Notes: generated by a model not told the origin, from the letters alone. A stretch of 64,000 nucleotides of DNA from Amycolatopsis mongoliensis (GCF_030285665.1 NZ_CP127295.1:8556001-8620000); one strand, 5' to 3'. Positions 1 through 9,066 are shown, counted from the stretch's first letter. Program-made: numbers and translations.

Positions 1-361
1 GAGAACGTTCTTCACCGGTTGCCCATTCGATCGCGTTTCCCACGGAACGCTTGCGGACCGGTGGGAGCGTACCGGCAACAGCTCGATTCGGCTATCACGA
101 GACGAATTTATTGCACCCGTTCGGAGTATTTGACAGCACTGCACCCGAAGGCGGACACAACCGTCGTCGCGGTACCTCGCGCACGTCGGCCGGGACCGGC
201 TGAAATCTTTGTGGCACATGGGTCTCGGGCCAGATGTGTCCCACCCGGCGGGGCGCCCGACAGTACTGTCCGCACCTCGCCGGAAACGGCCCCGGAAAAA
301 TCTCGCGTCCACCTGTTCGAAAAACAATTCATCGGCATTACGGGCAGATGGTGGGAATTGG
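1..361. other. Left-edge stretch with no recognised gene
   Basis: No convincing coding region is seen here. The open frames on both strands have compositions expected from random GC-rich DNA and match no family I know. The stretch lies downstream of the Acg nitroreductase that ends at 362 and is visibly less GC-rich than the rest of the window. It may hold the promoter of a gene outside the window. A short palindrome, GAACGTTC, sits near base 4, but no regulator can be assigned to it. Confidence 0.4.
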
Positions 362-1351
362 TCAGCGGTCGCGCAGCACCTCTTGCACCGCCCGGCGCGG
401 CGAGAGCGGATCGGCTTCGGCGGCGTACCCGATGCGCAGGAGCGCCTGCGGGAAGCCGGCGAGCCCGAGGTCGTCGCACAGCGCGGAGCGGACCGCCGGC
501 AGGTGCAGCGGCTGGGTCAGCACCGCGGCCGCCAGCCCGAGGTCGACCGCGGCGAGCCAAGCCCGTTCCATCGCGTAGCCCGCCCGCACGTGGTCGAGCC
601 GGGCGTCGTCCGCGGTGACGAAGATCAGCAGGGTCTCACCGGCCAGGCGGGCCTCGAGTTCGGCGGCGTCCGGAAGTTCCGTCGCACGGCGGACCAGTCC
701 CGCCCACGGCACCGATCCCGCCGGAACCCGGCCGGCGGGCAGGCCGACACCGTGCCGGTGGGAGCGCTCGTCCCGGATCGTCCAGAGGGACAGCTCCCGT
801 TGGTAACCGCCGTCGGCCTGGAAGCTCTCCGCGGCGAAGTGCAGCAGCCTGGCCGTGACAGCGACCTCCCGGCCGGGTCGCAGCGGACGCGCTTCGACGC
901 CCGGCGCCCCGCCCGCGCCGGTGATGGCCCGCACCACCGGCGCCGGCACGGCCACTCCTTCGAAGGGCGCCCGGTGGCTCGCCCGGCGGGCGATGGCCCC
1001 GTAGTGGAGGAGCTCTTCGCGCGTGGGCGGTTCGTCGGCGCCGACGACGATCCGCGCCACCAGGTCCGGTTGCCGCTCGTCGGGCAGGAACGCGAGGTCC
1101 ACCGAGCGGCCGAGCGTGCGGGCCGCGAGCTCGAGGTTGGCCACCGCGGCGCCGCAGGACGCGGCGCGGTCGCGCCCGTCCGGGTCGTGGTGCGGGAGGA
1201 CGGGTTCGGCGCGTTCCCGCACCCGCAGCTCGCCCGGCGCGACCTCCAGCAGCCAGGGCTGCGTGTTGTGCACCGACGGCGCCCGCATCATGGACCGGAC
1301 GAGCACCTCGGTCTCGGCCGCCGTCCAGGACCTGCCCTCCACAGTGGACAT
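362..1351 (-). CDS. Acg-family FMN-dependent nitroreductase-like protein
   Basis: Predicted 329 aa protein of the Acg (Rv2032/Rv3131) nitroreductase-like family, a hallmark of DosR regulons. The family motif RAPSVHNTQPW lies at residues 23-33, and a second conserved block, LTQPLHLPAVRSAL, is near the C terminus. Family members have a doubled nitroreductase fold that binds FMN, but some (Mtb Acg) have a lid over the active site, so catalysis is uncertain. It starts 6 bases after the DUF6292 gene and is probably co-transcribed with it. It is one of five full-length Acg paralogues in the window. The family call is firm; substrate unknown. Confidence 0.9.
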   Translation of the reverse strand: MSTVEGRSWTAAETEVLVRSMMRAPSVHNTQPWLLEVAPGELRVRERAEPVLPHHDPDGRDRAASCGAAVANLELAARTLGRSVDLAFLPDERQPDLVARIVVGADEPPTREELLHYGAIARRASHRAPFEGVAVPAPVVRAITGAGGAPGVEARPLRPGREVAVTARLLHFAAESFQADGGYQRELSLWTIRDERSHRHGVGLPAGRVPAGSVPWAGLVRRATELPDAAELEARLAGETLLIFVTADDARLDHVRAGYAMERAWLAAVDLGLAAAVLTQPLHLPAVRSALCDDLGLAGFPQALLRIGYAAEADPLSPRRAVQEVLRDR

Positions 1352-1357
1352 GGCGGG

Positions 1358-1852
1358 TCAGCCCGCCCGGCGCAGGAACGGGACACCCGCGGACCACACG
1401 TCGCGCCGGTACCGCAGCAGGCGGGCGCTCAGCTCGCTCCGATCGTCCCGCAGGTCCGGCGGCACCGGCGCGGTGTCCGGCGCGCCCGCCGACCGGATCC
1501 CGGCCACGAAGCGGCCGACGCGGGGCGGGGCGGGCACGAGCTCGCCGCCGAGGTAGGCGAGCACCAGCAGGTCTTCCCCGGAGTGGGTCTCCATGGCGAA
1601 CGCCCAGCCGTGGCGCTCGTCCCACAGCAGGGCCATGTCCCGGTCCGGGTGGCGGAGCAGGCGCACGTCCAGCGCGACGTACGCGGACGCGGGGGCGTCG
1701 AGGTCGACGGTGCAGGACTCCACGCCCACACCGACCGCGGAGCTCACCGCGGCCAGATAGCCGGTCAGCCCGCGCCGCAGGCCGTGATCACGGTCGATAC
1801 CGGTCAGCAGGGGAATCACCCTCCATCGCCTCGGGACGTACACCGGCCACAT
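1358..1852 (-). CDS. DUF6292-family protein of unknown function
   Basis: A small soluble protein whose central part resembles DUF6292: a GLRRGLTGYLAAV start followed by a segment ending VLAYLGGELVPAPP. This family is common in Pseudonocardiaceae and has no known function to my knowledge. The frame is open further upstream to 1942, but that would overlap the end of the MFS gene by 155 bases. The ATG at 1852 is chosen, still overlapping by 65 bases; GTG codons at 1843 and 1816 are alternatives, and none has a good ribosome binding site. It is followed immediately by the Acg nitroreductase and likely shares its transcript. Confidence 0.65.
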   Translation of the reverse strand: MWPVYVPRRWRVIPLLTGIDRDHGLRRGLTGYLAAVSSAVGVGVESCTVDLDAPASAYVALDVRLLRHPDRDMALLWDERHGWAFAMETHSGEDLLVLAYLGGELVPAPPRVGRFVAGIRSAGAPDTAPVPPDLRDDRSELSARLLRYRRDVWSAGVPFLRRAG

Positions 1853-3263
1853 CGGACCGGTTCTCACCAGGCTCCGACGGTACGATCCCGCCCCCCGGGC
1901 CGGATGGCGTCGTTCGGCCCCCGTGGGAAGGACTTTGGTCACCTGGGCGCCGCAGCGCCCGCAGCAGGTCCGCCACGACCGGGACGCCGGGCCGGTCGTC
2001 GATCCGCCGCAACCCGACCAGCCCGGCGGCGACGACCGCGACCCCGGCGGCGAGCAGCACCACGCGTACCGCCGGGATCCCCGGCGGGACCGCGCCGAAC
2101 CCGACGAGCACGCTCGTGACGGCGATCGACACCAGCAGCGCGACCCGCCCGCCCGCTTCCACGAACCCGAAGACCCGGCCGCGCAGGTCGTCCCCGACCT
2201 CGCCGCCCAGCAGCGTCCAGCCGACTAGGAAAGCCATGCCGGCCCCCGCGCCGGTGCCCGCGCACGCGACCGCCGCCGTGCCGAGGCCCGGTGCCGAGGC
2301 CAGCCCCGCCACCGAGATCCCGGCCAGCGCGATGGACAACGCGAACCAGCGACGGCGCGAGAGACCGTGTACGACCGCGGGGCCACCGGCGACGCCGAGC
2401 GCCAGCCCGGCGAACAACGCCACGAACAGCAGCGCGAAGGCCACGTCCCCGCCGCCCACGGCCTGCGCGTACCGCTGGGCGGCACCGATCACGACCCCGG
2501 CCCCGCCGAACGCGACCAGGATGCCGGTGACCAGCCCGCGCACCGAAGGGGTGCGGCGCACGTACCGCCACGCCTCGCCCAGCTCCCGCCGGATCCCGCT
2601 GTGCGCCGGGGCCGGGCCCCGGCCGCTCAGCTCGCGGACGCCCACCGCGAGCACTCCCGCGTTGCCCAGGAACGTCACCGCGTTCAGGAAGAGGGCGGCG
2701 GTGACCGGATCGGCCCAGGCGGGCGCCGGGCCGGCGAAGACGAGGTTCGCCAACCCGTGCAGGCCCGCCATGACGAGGGCCGCGACCACCGGGGTGGCGC
2801 CGTAGGTGGTGGCCAGGGACAGCCGGTTGGCCGCCTCCAGCCGGTCGCGCGGGACCAGCACGGGGATCGCGGCGTCCCGGGCCGGTGACCACACCATGGC
2901 GACGGCTTCGATCAGGAACGTCGCGGCCGCGGCCCAGCCGACGACGACGCCGCGGTCGGCCACGAGCAGCCCGACGGCCGGGATCGAGGCGAAGATCAGG
3001 AACCGCAGGAGGTCGCAGCCGATCATCGTGTGCCGCCGGTCGAACCGGTCGGCCAGGACCCCGGCCAGCGGGCCCAGCACCAGTGCGGGCAGCAGGCGCA
3101 CGGCGATGACCCCGCCGAAGGCCGCGCCCTGGGCAGCCGGGTTGCTGAACCGCCCGGCCGCGAAGGTGGATGTCGCGAGCAGGCCGAGCCAGTCCCCCAC
3201 GGAGGAGACCGCGAGGACGAGCCACAGCCGCCGGAACGGCCGGATCCGCAGCACACCGGGCAC
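1788..3263 (-). CDS. MFS transporter
   Basis: Predicted 491 aa major facilitator with about twelve hydrophobic segments, of the MFS_3/EntS-like drug or siderophore exporter type. The loop after TM2 carries GPLAGVLADRFDRRHTM, the classic MFS loop 2-3 motif. The GTG at 3263 is chosen because AGGAGG lies 6 bases upstream and the protein then begins VPGVLRIRPFRRLWLV, a typical short N terminus. A longer frame to 3455 would add an Arg/Pro-rich tail crossing the promoter. The hydrophilic C-terminal tail overlaps the DUF6292 gene. It is divergent from an ABC exporter, with a candidate DosR box between. Substrate unknown. Confidence 0.85.
   Translation of the reverse strand: MPGVLRIRPFRRLWLVLAVSSVGDWLGLLATSTFAAGRFSNPAAQGAAFGGVIAVRLLPALVLGPLAGVLADRFDRRHTMIGCDLLRFLIFASIPAVGLLVADRGVVVGWAAAATFLIEAVAMVWSPARDAAIPVLVPRDRLEAANRLSLATTYGATPVVAALVMAGLHGLANLVFAGPAPAWADPVTAALFLNAVTFLGNAGVLAVGVRELSGRGPAPAHSGIRRELGEAWRYVRRTPSVRGLVTGILVAFGGAGVVIGAAQRYAQAVGGGDVAFALLFVALFAGLALGVAGGPAVVHGLSRRRWFALSIALAGISVAGLASAPGLGTAAVACAGTGAGAGMAFLVGWTLLGGEVGDDLRGRVFGFVEAGGRVALLVSIAVTSVLVGFGAVPPGIPAVRVVLLAAGVAVVAAGLVGLRRIDDRPGVPVVADLLRALRRPGDQSPSHGGRTTPSGPGGGIVPSEPGENRSDVAGVRPEAMEGDSPADRYRP
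1925..1943. promoter_or_regulatory. Candidate DosR-like box inside the MFS gene
   Basis: The core GGACTTTGGTC with GGG upstream and ACC downstream resembles the DosR operator. It lies inside the 3' end of the MFS gene, about 80 bases before the DUF6292 start, so it could drive an internal promoter for DUF6292-Acg. It could also be a chance match inside coding sequence. Confidence 0.35.
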
Positions 3264-3334
3264 GGCGCACCTCCTTCCGGCCGAGTCTCGGCTGCGCCCC
3301 GCGGGGTCACCAGGTCCGTCGGTCCTCCGGGCCG

Positions 3335-3348
3335 CGGACCTTGGACCC
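3335..3348. promoter_or_regulatory. Candidate DosR-like box between MFS and ABC exporter
   Basis: CGGACCTTGGACCC is an imperfect palindrome of the recurring island motif. It is placed about 45 bases before the ABC ATPase start and about 75 before the MFS start, so it could serve both directions. Confidence 0.45.
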
Positions 3349-3384
3349 TCCCGGCCGGGCCGGCGTCCGGCCGATGCTGGGCCG

Positions 3385-4359
3385 ATGACGCAGCAGGCAT
3401 CGCCCGAGGCGCCCGCCACGACGGCCGGGGTGCTGGCCGTGACCGGGCTCCGCAAGCGCTTCGGCGACCGGGTCGCGGTCGACGACGTCTCGTTCGCCGT
3501 CGCGGCCGGTGAGACCTACGGGTTGCTCGGGCCGAACGGCGCCGGCAAGACGACGACGATCCGGCTGGTGTGCGGCCTGCTGCGGGCGGACGCGGGACAC
3601 GTCGTGGTCGGCGGCACCACGGTGAGCCCGGTCTCCACCGCGGGCCGGGGCCTGATCGGCTACGTGCCCCAGGACGTCGCGCTCTACCCGGACCTGTCCG
3701 CACGGGAGAACCTCGCCTTCTTCGGCAGGCTCTACCGGTTGCGGGGCCGGCTCCTGCGCGCCCGGATCGACGAGGTCCTCGAGCTGATCGGGCTCGCCGA
3801 CCGGGCGAAGGAGAAGGTCGAGTCCTTCTCCGGCGGGATGCGCCGGCGGCTCAACATCGGCGCCGGGCTCCTCCACCGGCCGACCCTGCTGGTGCTCGAC
3901 GAGCCGACCGTGGGGGTCGACCCGCAGAGCCGGCACGCGATCATGGAAAGCGTCCAGCGGTTCGGCGCGGAGGGCATGGCGGTGCTCTACACGACGCACG
4001 ACATGACCGAGGCGGAACGGCTCTGCGACCGGGTCGGGATCATCGACCACGGCCGGCTGGCCGCCGAAGGGACGCGCCGCGAGCTGGTCGCCCGGCTGGG
4101 CGAGCGCGATCGGCTCACCCTCGCCGCGACCGGGGACCTGGCCGCGTTCGCCGCGCTCTGCCGGGAGCTGCCCGGGATCGAGGGCGCCGACGTCGCGGGG
4201 ACCGAGGTGCACCTGCTCGGGCGCGACGGGCGGATGCTGCTGCCGGAGGTGGTGCGAGTCGCCGGGCGCGCCGGGGTGGTCATCCGGTCGGCCGAGGTGA
4301 CCGAGCCGGACCTGGAAGCGGTGTTCCTGCACCTGACCGGCACCGCCCTGCGGGACTGA
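3385..4359 (+). CDS. ABC-2 exporter ATP-binding protein
   Basis: Predicted 324 aa ATPase of the DrrA/CcmA class. Walker [11 protein letters not shown] is near residues 50-60, the signature is FSGGMRRRLNIG, Walker B LLVLDEPTVGVDP, and the H-loop sits in YTTHDMTEAE. A C-terminal extension of about 90 residues is usual for this class. The ATG at 3385 is followed by MTQQASPEAP and a linker before the ATPase domain. The gene is followed 2 bases later by two permease genes, so the three likely form one exporter with heterodimeric membrane subunits. Substrate unknown; lipids or drugs are usual for the class. Confidence 0.9.
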   Translation: MTQQASPEAPATTAGVLAVTGLRKRFGDRVAVDDVSFAVAAGETYGLLGPNGAGKTTTIRLVCGLLRADAGHVVVGGTTVSPVSTAGRGLIGYVPQDVALYPDLSARENLAFFGRLYRLRGRLLRARIDEVLELIGLADRAKEKVESFSGGMRRRLNIGAGLLHRPTLLVLDEPTVGVDPQSRHAIMESVQRFGAEGMAVLYTTHDMTEAERLCDRVGIIDHGRLAAEGTRRELVARLGERDRLTLAATGDLAAFAALCRELPGIEGADVAGTEVHLLGRDGRMLLPEVVRVAGRAGVVIRSAEVTEPDLEAVFLHLTGTALRD

Positions 4360-4361
4360 CC

Positions 4362-5519
4362 GTGCGGGCCGCCTTCGTCATCGCCGCCAAGGACCTGCGC
4401 GAGCGGGCGCGCGACCGCTCGGCCTGGGCCCTGGGTTTCCTGGCCCCCGTCGCGATCGCCGGGCTGATCAGCTTCGCGTTCGGCGGCGCCGAAACCTTCC
4501 ACGCCGACGTCGCGGTCGTCGACCAGGACCGCGGCGTCCTCGCCCAGGCCTTCACCGGGTTCCTGGCCGGCCCCGAACTCGCCTCCGTGCTGACCGTGAC
4601 GCCGGTCGGCGACGCGGCCGAGGCTCGCGCCCGGGTGGATCGCGGCGACTTCGGCGCGGCCGTCGTGATCCCGGCCGGGTTCTCCGCCGCGGCGCACGGC
4701 GGCCCGGTCCGCCCGCTGACCGTGGTGACCACTGTGGACAGTCCACTGGCCGGGCAGGTCACCCGGTCGATCGCCGGGAGTTTCACCGCCCAGCTCGACG
4801 CGGACCGGCTGGCGGTCGCGACCGCGGCCGCCGCGGGCGCGCCGGCGGGCGACCTGGCCGCCCGGGCCGCCGCGCTGCGGCTGCCGGAGCAGGTCGTCCG
4901 GCAGCCTTCGGGGACCCGGACGATCACCGGCGTCGGCTACTACGGCCCCGCCATGGGGATGTTCTTCACCTTCTTCGCCATCGGGTTCACCGCCCGGGGG
5001 TACTTCCTGGAACAGCGCAACGGGACCCTCGACCGGATCGCCGTCGCCCCGGTGAGCCCGTTCGCGGTGCTGGCCGGGAAGTCGCTCGCCACCTTCGCCT
5101 ACAGCGCGGCCAGTCTCGGCACGGTCTGCCTGGTCACCTCCCTGGTCTTCGGCGCCGACTGGGGCCCGCCCGCCGCGGTGGCGGTGCTCGTCGCCGCCGT
5201 CGCGCTGAGCGTGGTGTGCCTGACGGCGTTCGTGATCGCGGTGTCCCGCACCGAACGCCAGGCCGACGAGCTCTCGGCGATGCTGGCGTTCGGGCTGGTG
5301 CTCGTCGGCGGGAACTTCGTCTTCCTCGGCGCGGCACCGGAGTTCCTGCGCGTACTGGCACTGGGCACGCCCAACGGGTGGGCGCTGCGGGCGTTCACCG
5401 ACCTCGCGGGCGGGGCGGGCGGCGGCAGCGTGGTGGTGCCGGTGCTGGCGATCCTGGTGATCTGCGCCGTGCTGACGACCGTGGCCGGCCTCGTCCACCG
5501 CCGGGCGGTGCGCCGATGA
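4362..5519 (+). CDS. ABC-2 type permease (first of pair)
   Basis: Predicted 385 aa membrane subunit. One N-terminal membrane helix (about residues 23-40) is followed by a roughly 170 aa extracytoplasmic domain and a C-terminal cluster of five hydrophobic segments, the ABC2_membrane_3 layout. GTG start 2 bases after the ATPase stop. It pairs with the equally long downstream permease (385 aa), suggesting a heterodimer. The stop overlaps the next start (ATGA). Confidence 0.88.
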   Translation: MRAAFVIAAKDLRERARDRSAWALGFLAPVAIAGLISFAFGGAETFHADVAVVDQDRGVLAQAFTGFLAGPELASVLTVTPVGDAAEARARVDRGDFGAAVVIPAGFSAAAHGGPVRPLTVVTTVDSPLAGQVTRSIAGSFTAQLDADRLAVATAAAAGAPAGDLAARAAALRLPEQVVRQPSGTRTITGVGYYGPAMGMFFTFFAIGFTARGYFLEQRNGTLDRIAVAPVSPFAVLAGKSLATFAYSAASLGTVCLVTSLVFGADWGPPAAVAVLVAAVALSVVCLTAFVIAVSRTERQADELSAMLAFGLVLVGGNFVFLGAAPEFLRVLALGTPNGWALRAFTDLAGGAGGGSVVVPVLAILVICAVLTTVAGLVHRRAVRR

Positions 5520-6673
5520 TCGCCTTCACCATCGCGGCCGCCTCGCTGAAGCGGATGGTGCGGGACCGCGTCGCCGCCTTCTTCATGGTCCTGCTGCCGC
5601 TGGTGGTGATCCTGGTGATCGGCGCGACGGCCGGCGGCCCGGCCACGCCCCGCGTCGGCGTCGTCGCGGCCCCGGGCCCGCTCGCCGCCGGGCTCGCGCA
5701 GACGCTGGACGGCACCGAAGGACTGCGCACCAGCGCGTACGGGACGGAACAGGACGCCCGGGACGCGTTGCGGCGCGGCGAAGTCGACGCCGTGGTGCTG
5801 ATCCCCGGTGACTTCGACGCCCGGCTCGCGTCCGGCCGGTCCGTGGAACTGCCCCTGCTGACCGCGGGGCCGACCGGGAACGCCCAGGGCGCCTGGCAGG
5901 CTGTCTCCGCCGGGGTCGCCCGGCACGCGACGGCGGTGCAGGCGGCCGCCTTCGCCGCGACCGAGGCCGGGGGCAGCCTGTCCGCACGGCTGCCTCTCGC
6001 CCGCGCGCTCGAGACCACCGTGCCCCGGGTGACGGTGCAGAGTGAGCCCGTCGACGGGAGCGGCTCCGCGCTCCCGGCCGGGTTCGGGTCCAGCGCGCCG
6101 ACCATGCTGGTGCTGTTCGTCTTCGTCAACTCGCTGGCGTCCGGCGCGGCGATGGTGCAGACGCGGCAGCTCGGCATCCACACCCGAGTGCTGGCCGCGC
6201 CGGTGCCGGCCCGCGCCATCGTCCTCGGCGAATCCCTGTGCTACCTCGGGCTCGCCCTGCTGCAGTCGGCGCTGATCATCGCGGCCGGCGCGCTGCTGTT
6301 CGGGGTGAGCTGGGGCGACCCGCTCGCCGCGGTGGTGCTGACGGTGGTGTGGGCGGCCGTCGGCACCGGCGCCGGGATGGCCGGCGGCACGGTGTTCCGC
6401 ACCCCGGAGCAGGCCTCGGCGCTCGGCCCCACGATCGGGGTCGCGTTCGGCATGCTCGGCGGCTGCATGTGGCCGCTGGAGATCGTGCCGGACGCGGTGC
6501 GCTCGCTCGGTCACCTGACCCCGCACGCCTGGGCGGTGGACGCGTGGACGGCCCTGCTCGCCCGCGGCGGCGGGCTCGGCGACATCCTGCTTCCCCTGGG
6601 CGTGCTCGGCGCATTCGCGGCGCTGCTGCTCACTTTCGCGTCGGTGCGGCTGCACCGGTCGCTGACGACGTGA
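5516..6673 (+). CDS. ABC-2 type permease (second of pair)
   Basis: Predicted 385 aa paralogue of the preceding permease with the same layout: N-terminal helix, large external domain, five C-terminal helices. The segment MLGGCMWPLEIVPD before the last loop is typical of ABC-2 exporters. Starts at ATG overlapping the previous stop by 4 bases, indicating translational coupling. It ends the exporter operon; a hairpin follows at 6748. Confidence 0.88.
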   Translation: MIAFTIAAASLKRMVRDRVAAFFMVLLPLVVILVIGATAGGPATPRVGVVAAPGPLAAGLAQTLDGTEGLRTSAYGTEQDARDALRRGEVDAVVLIPGDFDARLASGRSVELPLLTAGPTGNAQGAWQAVSAGVARHATAVQAAAFAATEAGGSLSARLPLARALETTVPRVTVQSEPVDGSGSALPAGFGSSAPTMLVLFVFVNSLASGAAMVQTRQLGIHTRVLAAPVPARAIVLGESLCYLGLALLQSALIIAAGALLFGVSWGDPLAAVVLTVVWAAVGTGAGMAGGTVFRTPEQASALGPTIGVAFGMLGGCMWPLEIVPDAVRSLGHLTPHAWAVDAWTALLARGGGLGDILLPLGVLGAFAALLLTFASVRLHRSLTT

Positions 6674-6747
6674 GGCAGGGGTGCCGCGCCGGGCTTCGGC
6701 CGGGAGGACTCCGCGCCGTGCCTTTGTTGTCCGGTTGCCGGCGCCCC

Positions 6748-6788
6748 AAGGCGGCCTCGGGTGCGTTCAACGCACCGAAGGCCGCCTT
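6748..6788. terminator. Hairpin between convergent genes
   Basis: Two 20-base arms (6748-6767 and 6769-6788) pair with two mismatches around the centre GCGTTCAACGC. It lies between the ABC permease ending at 6673 and the Hsp20 gene ending at 6932, so a bidirectional terminator role is likely. The rest of 6674-6931 shows no gene. Confidence 0.6.
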
Positions 6789-6931
6789 CGGTGCGCTTGC
6801 GGTGCCTCGGTTGTGCCGAAACCTCGCCGCTCCCGGCTGCCGCACGCGGGCACCGGCAGGGCACGGGTGGCTCCGGGTACGACAGCACGGGCGGCACGGC
6901 CACCGGCCGTACCGCCCGTCGTCGTTCGCGG

Positions 6932-7339
6932 TCAGTCCTTCTTGATCGGGATTTCGACCTGCTTGTCCGCTTCGGGCTTCGTGACCGGAACCGTCACCTC
7001 GAGGATGCCGTTGTGGTAGACGGCGGCGATCTTCGTGGTCTCGGCGCCCTTCGGCAGCGTCACCGTCCGGGTGAAGGAGCCGTAGCGGAACTCGCTGCGG
7101 CCCTTGTGCTCGGTGCGGGCCTCACGGATGGCCGAGATGGTGAGCAGGCCGTGCTCCGCCGACACGTGCACGTTCTTCTCCGGGTCGAAGCCGGGGAGCT
7201 CGGCACGCACGACGTACTTGCCCTCCTCGGCCACCTCCTCGATCCGGACCAGGTTGTGCTCGCCGAACGGCCATGCCGCGTCGAACAGGTCGCTGAGCAC
7301 GGGAACCCTCGTCCCCGTCCGCGGCAGCAGTGATGTCAT
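6932..7339 (-). CDS. Hsp20 / alpha-crystallin small heat shock protein (first copy)
   Basis: Predicted 135 aa protein. A short N-terminal arm precedes an alpha-crystallin domain with VRAELPGFDPEKNVHV, and the C-terminal strand carries GILEVTVPV, with VEIPI as the IXI-type tail. It is the same family and size as mycobacterial HspX/Acr, an abundant ATP-independent chaperone of dormancy. A strong candidate DosR box lies about 95 bases upstream. It ends convergently with the ABC exporter operon. A paralogue of identical length is at 46874-47281. Confidence 0.93.
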   Translation of the reverse strand: MTSLLPRTGTRVPVLSDLFDAAWPFGEHNLVRIEEVAEEGKYVVRAELPGFDPEKNVHVSAEHGLLTISAIREARTEHKGRSEFRYGSFTRTVTLPKGAETTKIAAVYHNGILEVTVPVTKPEADKQVEIPIKKD

Positions 7340-7423
7340 CCGAGCCTCCTTTCTCTGATCTCCCCCTCGGCTTCAGGCAACCACCCCCGGACCGGCGCCG
7401 ATGCGGCCGTACTTCCCCGATCC

Positions 7424-7441
7424 CGGGGACCAACGTCCCGG
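7424..7441. promoter_or_regulatory. Strong DosR-like box upstream of hsp20
   Basis: CGGGGACCAACGTCCCGG is a near-perfect palindrome matching the mycobacterial DosR core GGGACTWWAGTCCC at 12 of 14 positions. It is centred about 93 bases upstream of the Hsp20 start, with no other gene between. Confidence 0.7.
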
Positions 7442-7443
7442 GT

Positions 7444-8178
7444 TCAGGGGGTGCGGCGGCGCAGGGTGGCCGCGCCCAGCAGCAGGGCGAGCACCGCGCA
7501 GCCGGCGATGATCGCGACGTTGCGGACCAGCGTCCCGTCGATCGTGTCGGAGCGGGTCACGTGGGTGAGGGCGTCCACCGCGTAGGACAGCGGGAGGACG
7601 TCCGAGATCGCGTTGAGCACCCAGCCCATCGAGTCGCGCGGCACGAAGAGCCCGCAGAGCAGGAACTGCGGCAGCACGAACACGGGCAGGAACTGGATCG
7701 CCTGGAACTCGGTGCGGGCGAACGCGCTGACGAACAGCCCGAGCGCGGTCCCGAGGAGCGCGTCCAGCACGACGATGAGCAGCAGCGTCCAGACCGACCC
7801 GGCGATGTCGAGGCCCAGCCAGGTCAGGGAGATCCCGGCGGCGACGAGCACCTGGAGCGTCGCGAGCAGGCCGAACGCCAGCGCGTAGCCGAAGAGCAGG
7901 TCGAGCTTGCCGATCGGCAGCGTCATCAGGCGTTCGAACGTGCCGGTGGTGCGCTCCCGCAGGGTGGTGATCGAGGTGAGCAGGAACATGATCGTGAACG
8001 GGAAGATGCCGAGCAGCGCCGGGGCGATCCCGCTGAACTGCCGCTCGGAGTTCAGGACGTAGCGCAGCAGGATCATCAGCAGGCTGGGCACGCCGATGAT
8101 GAGCGCGACCGTGCGCGGGTCGTGCCGCAGCTGGGTGAGGATCCGGCGGGTCGTGGCGATCGTGATCGAGGCGCTCAC
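7444..8178 (-). CDS. ABC-2 type permease
   Basis: Predicted 244 aa membrane protein with six hydrophobic segments of the ABC2_membrane/DrrB type, including TTLRERTTGTFERLMTLP, the conserved segment between TM2 and TM3. Start is GTG at 8178, overlapping the ATPase stop by 4 bases (GTGA). Together with the upstream ATPase it forms a compact homodimeric exporter. Its end is only 3 bases from the DosR-like box that belongs to the hsp20 gene. Substrate unknown. Confidence 0.88.
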   Translation of the reverse strand: MSASITIATTRRILTQLRHDPRTVALIIGVPSLLMILLRYVLNSERQFSGIAPALLGIFPFTIMFLLTSITTLRERTTGTFERLMTLPIGKLDLLFGYALAFGLLATLQVLVAAGISLTWLGLDIAGSVWTLLLIVVLDALLGTALGLFVSAFARTEFQAIQFLPVFVLPQFLLCGLFVPRDSMGWVLNAISDVLPLSYAVDALTHVTRSDTIDGTLVRNVAIIAGCAVLALLLGAATLRRRTP

Positions 8179-8900
8179 CGCGTCGCTCCTTCCCGGCCCT
8201 TGATCAGCCGCAGGAAAGCCTGCTCGAGATCGTCCGCGCCGGTCCGCGCCCGCAGCCCCTCCGGGGTGTCCTGGGCGAGCAGTTTCCCTTGGTGCAGCAG
8301 GAGGAGCTCGTCGCAGCGGGCGGCCTCGTCCATGACGTGGCTGGAGATCAGCAGGGTGACGCCGGCCGCGGCCAAGCCGTGGAAGAGCTTCCAGAGCTCG
8401 TCGCGCAGTTCCGGGTCGGACCCGACGGTCGGCTCGTCGAGCACCAGCAGTTCGGGGGTGCCCAGCAGCGCGACGGCCAGGTTGGCCCGGCCGCGCTGGC
8501 CGCCGGAGAGCCGGCCGACCAGCACGCCGGCCGAGGCTTCCAGGCCGGTCTCCGCGATCACGCGGTCCACATCGGACGGACTGGTGCCGAGCACCGCGGC
8601 GAAGTAGCGCAGGGCCTCGGTCACCGTGAGATCGGCGTAGATCGCCGGTTCCTGCGTGGCGTAACCGATCCGCCGCCGCAGCTCCGGGCTGCCGGCGGGA
8701 CGCCCGAGCACGGTCACCGAACCCGACTCGACGATCTGCACGCCGACGATCGAGCGCATCAGCGTGCTCTTGCCGCAGCCGTTGGGGCCCAGCAGGCCCG
8801 TCACGGTGCCGCGCCGGACCGCGCAGCCGATGTCGCGCAGGGCCGCCTGTCCGCCGCGGCGGACACGCAGGCCCTCGACGACGATCGCCGGTTCGTCCAC
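8175..8900 (-). CDS. ABC exporter ATP-binding protein
   Basis: Predicted 241 aa ATPase. Walker A GPNGCGKST, signature LSGGQRGRANLAVALL, Walker B LLVLDEPTVGSDPE, H-loop SSHVMDEA. The GTG at 8900 is chosen because AAGGAG lies just upstream and the domain begins at once (VDEPAIVVEGLRVRRG); the longer frame to 9104 crosses the divergent promoter. It is divergent from the Rv2004c-like gene, with two DosR-like boxes in between, and is translationally coupled to the permease. Confidence 0.87.
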   Translation of the reverse strand: MDEPAIVVEGLRVRRGGQAALRDIGCAVRRGTVTGLLGPNGCGKSTLMRSIVGVQIVESGSVTVLGRPAGSPELRRRIGYATQEPAIYADLTVTEALRYFAAVLGTSPSDVDRVIAETGLEASAGVLVGRLSGGQRGRANLAVALLGTPELLVLDEPTVGSDPELRDELWKLFHGLAAAGVTLLISSHVMDEAARCDELLLLHQGKLLAQDTPEGLRARTGADDLEQAFLRLIKGREGATR

Positions 8901-8974
8901 GGCGTGCTCCTTCCGTCGGCCTCCATGGTGTGCGCTCCCGGCCACCGGGTCAGGTGCCCCCGGTCCCGCTTCGC

Positions 8975-8990
8975 GGTGACTTTCGTCCCC
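8975..8990. promoter_or_regulatory. DosR-like box, ABC exporter side
   Basis: GGTGACTTTCGTCCCC, about 80 bases upstream of the ABC ATPase start at 8900. It is one of two boxes in this divergent spacer; a further half-site GGGGACTTCC lies at 8995-9004. Confidence 0.55.
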
Positions 8991-9014
8991 GGCCGGGGAC
9001 TTCCGGCGTCCGGC

Positions 9015-9030
9015 CGGGGACCTAACGCCC
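9015..9030. promoter_or_regulatory. DosR-like box, Rv2004c-like gene side
   Basis: CGGGGACCTAACGCCC, about 40 bases upstream of the start at 9067, a position fitting activation from near the -35 region. Confidence 0.6.
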
Positions 9031-9066
9031 TTCGCCGGGCGTCCGCCGGACGCCGATCCTCGAAGC

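Noticed and set aside
19..618. Open frames at the left edge on both strands
   Set aside because: Low-complexity Arg/Pro/Ala composition, overlap with the Acg 3' end, no ribosome binding site and no family match.
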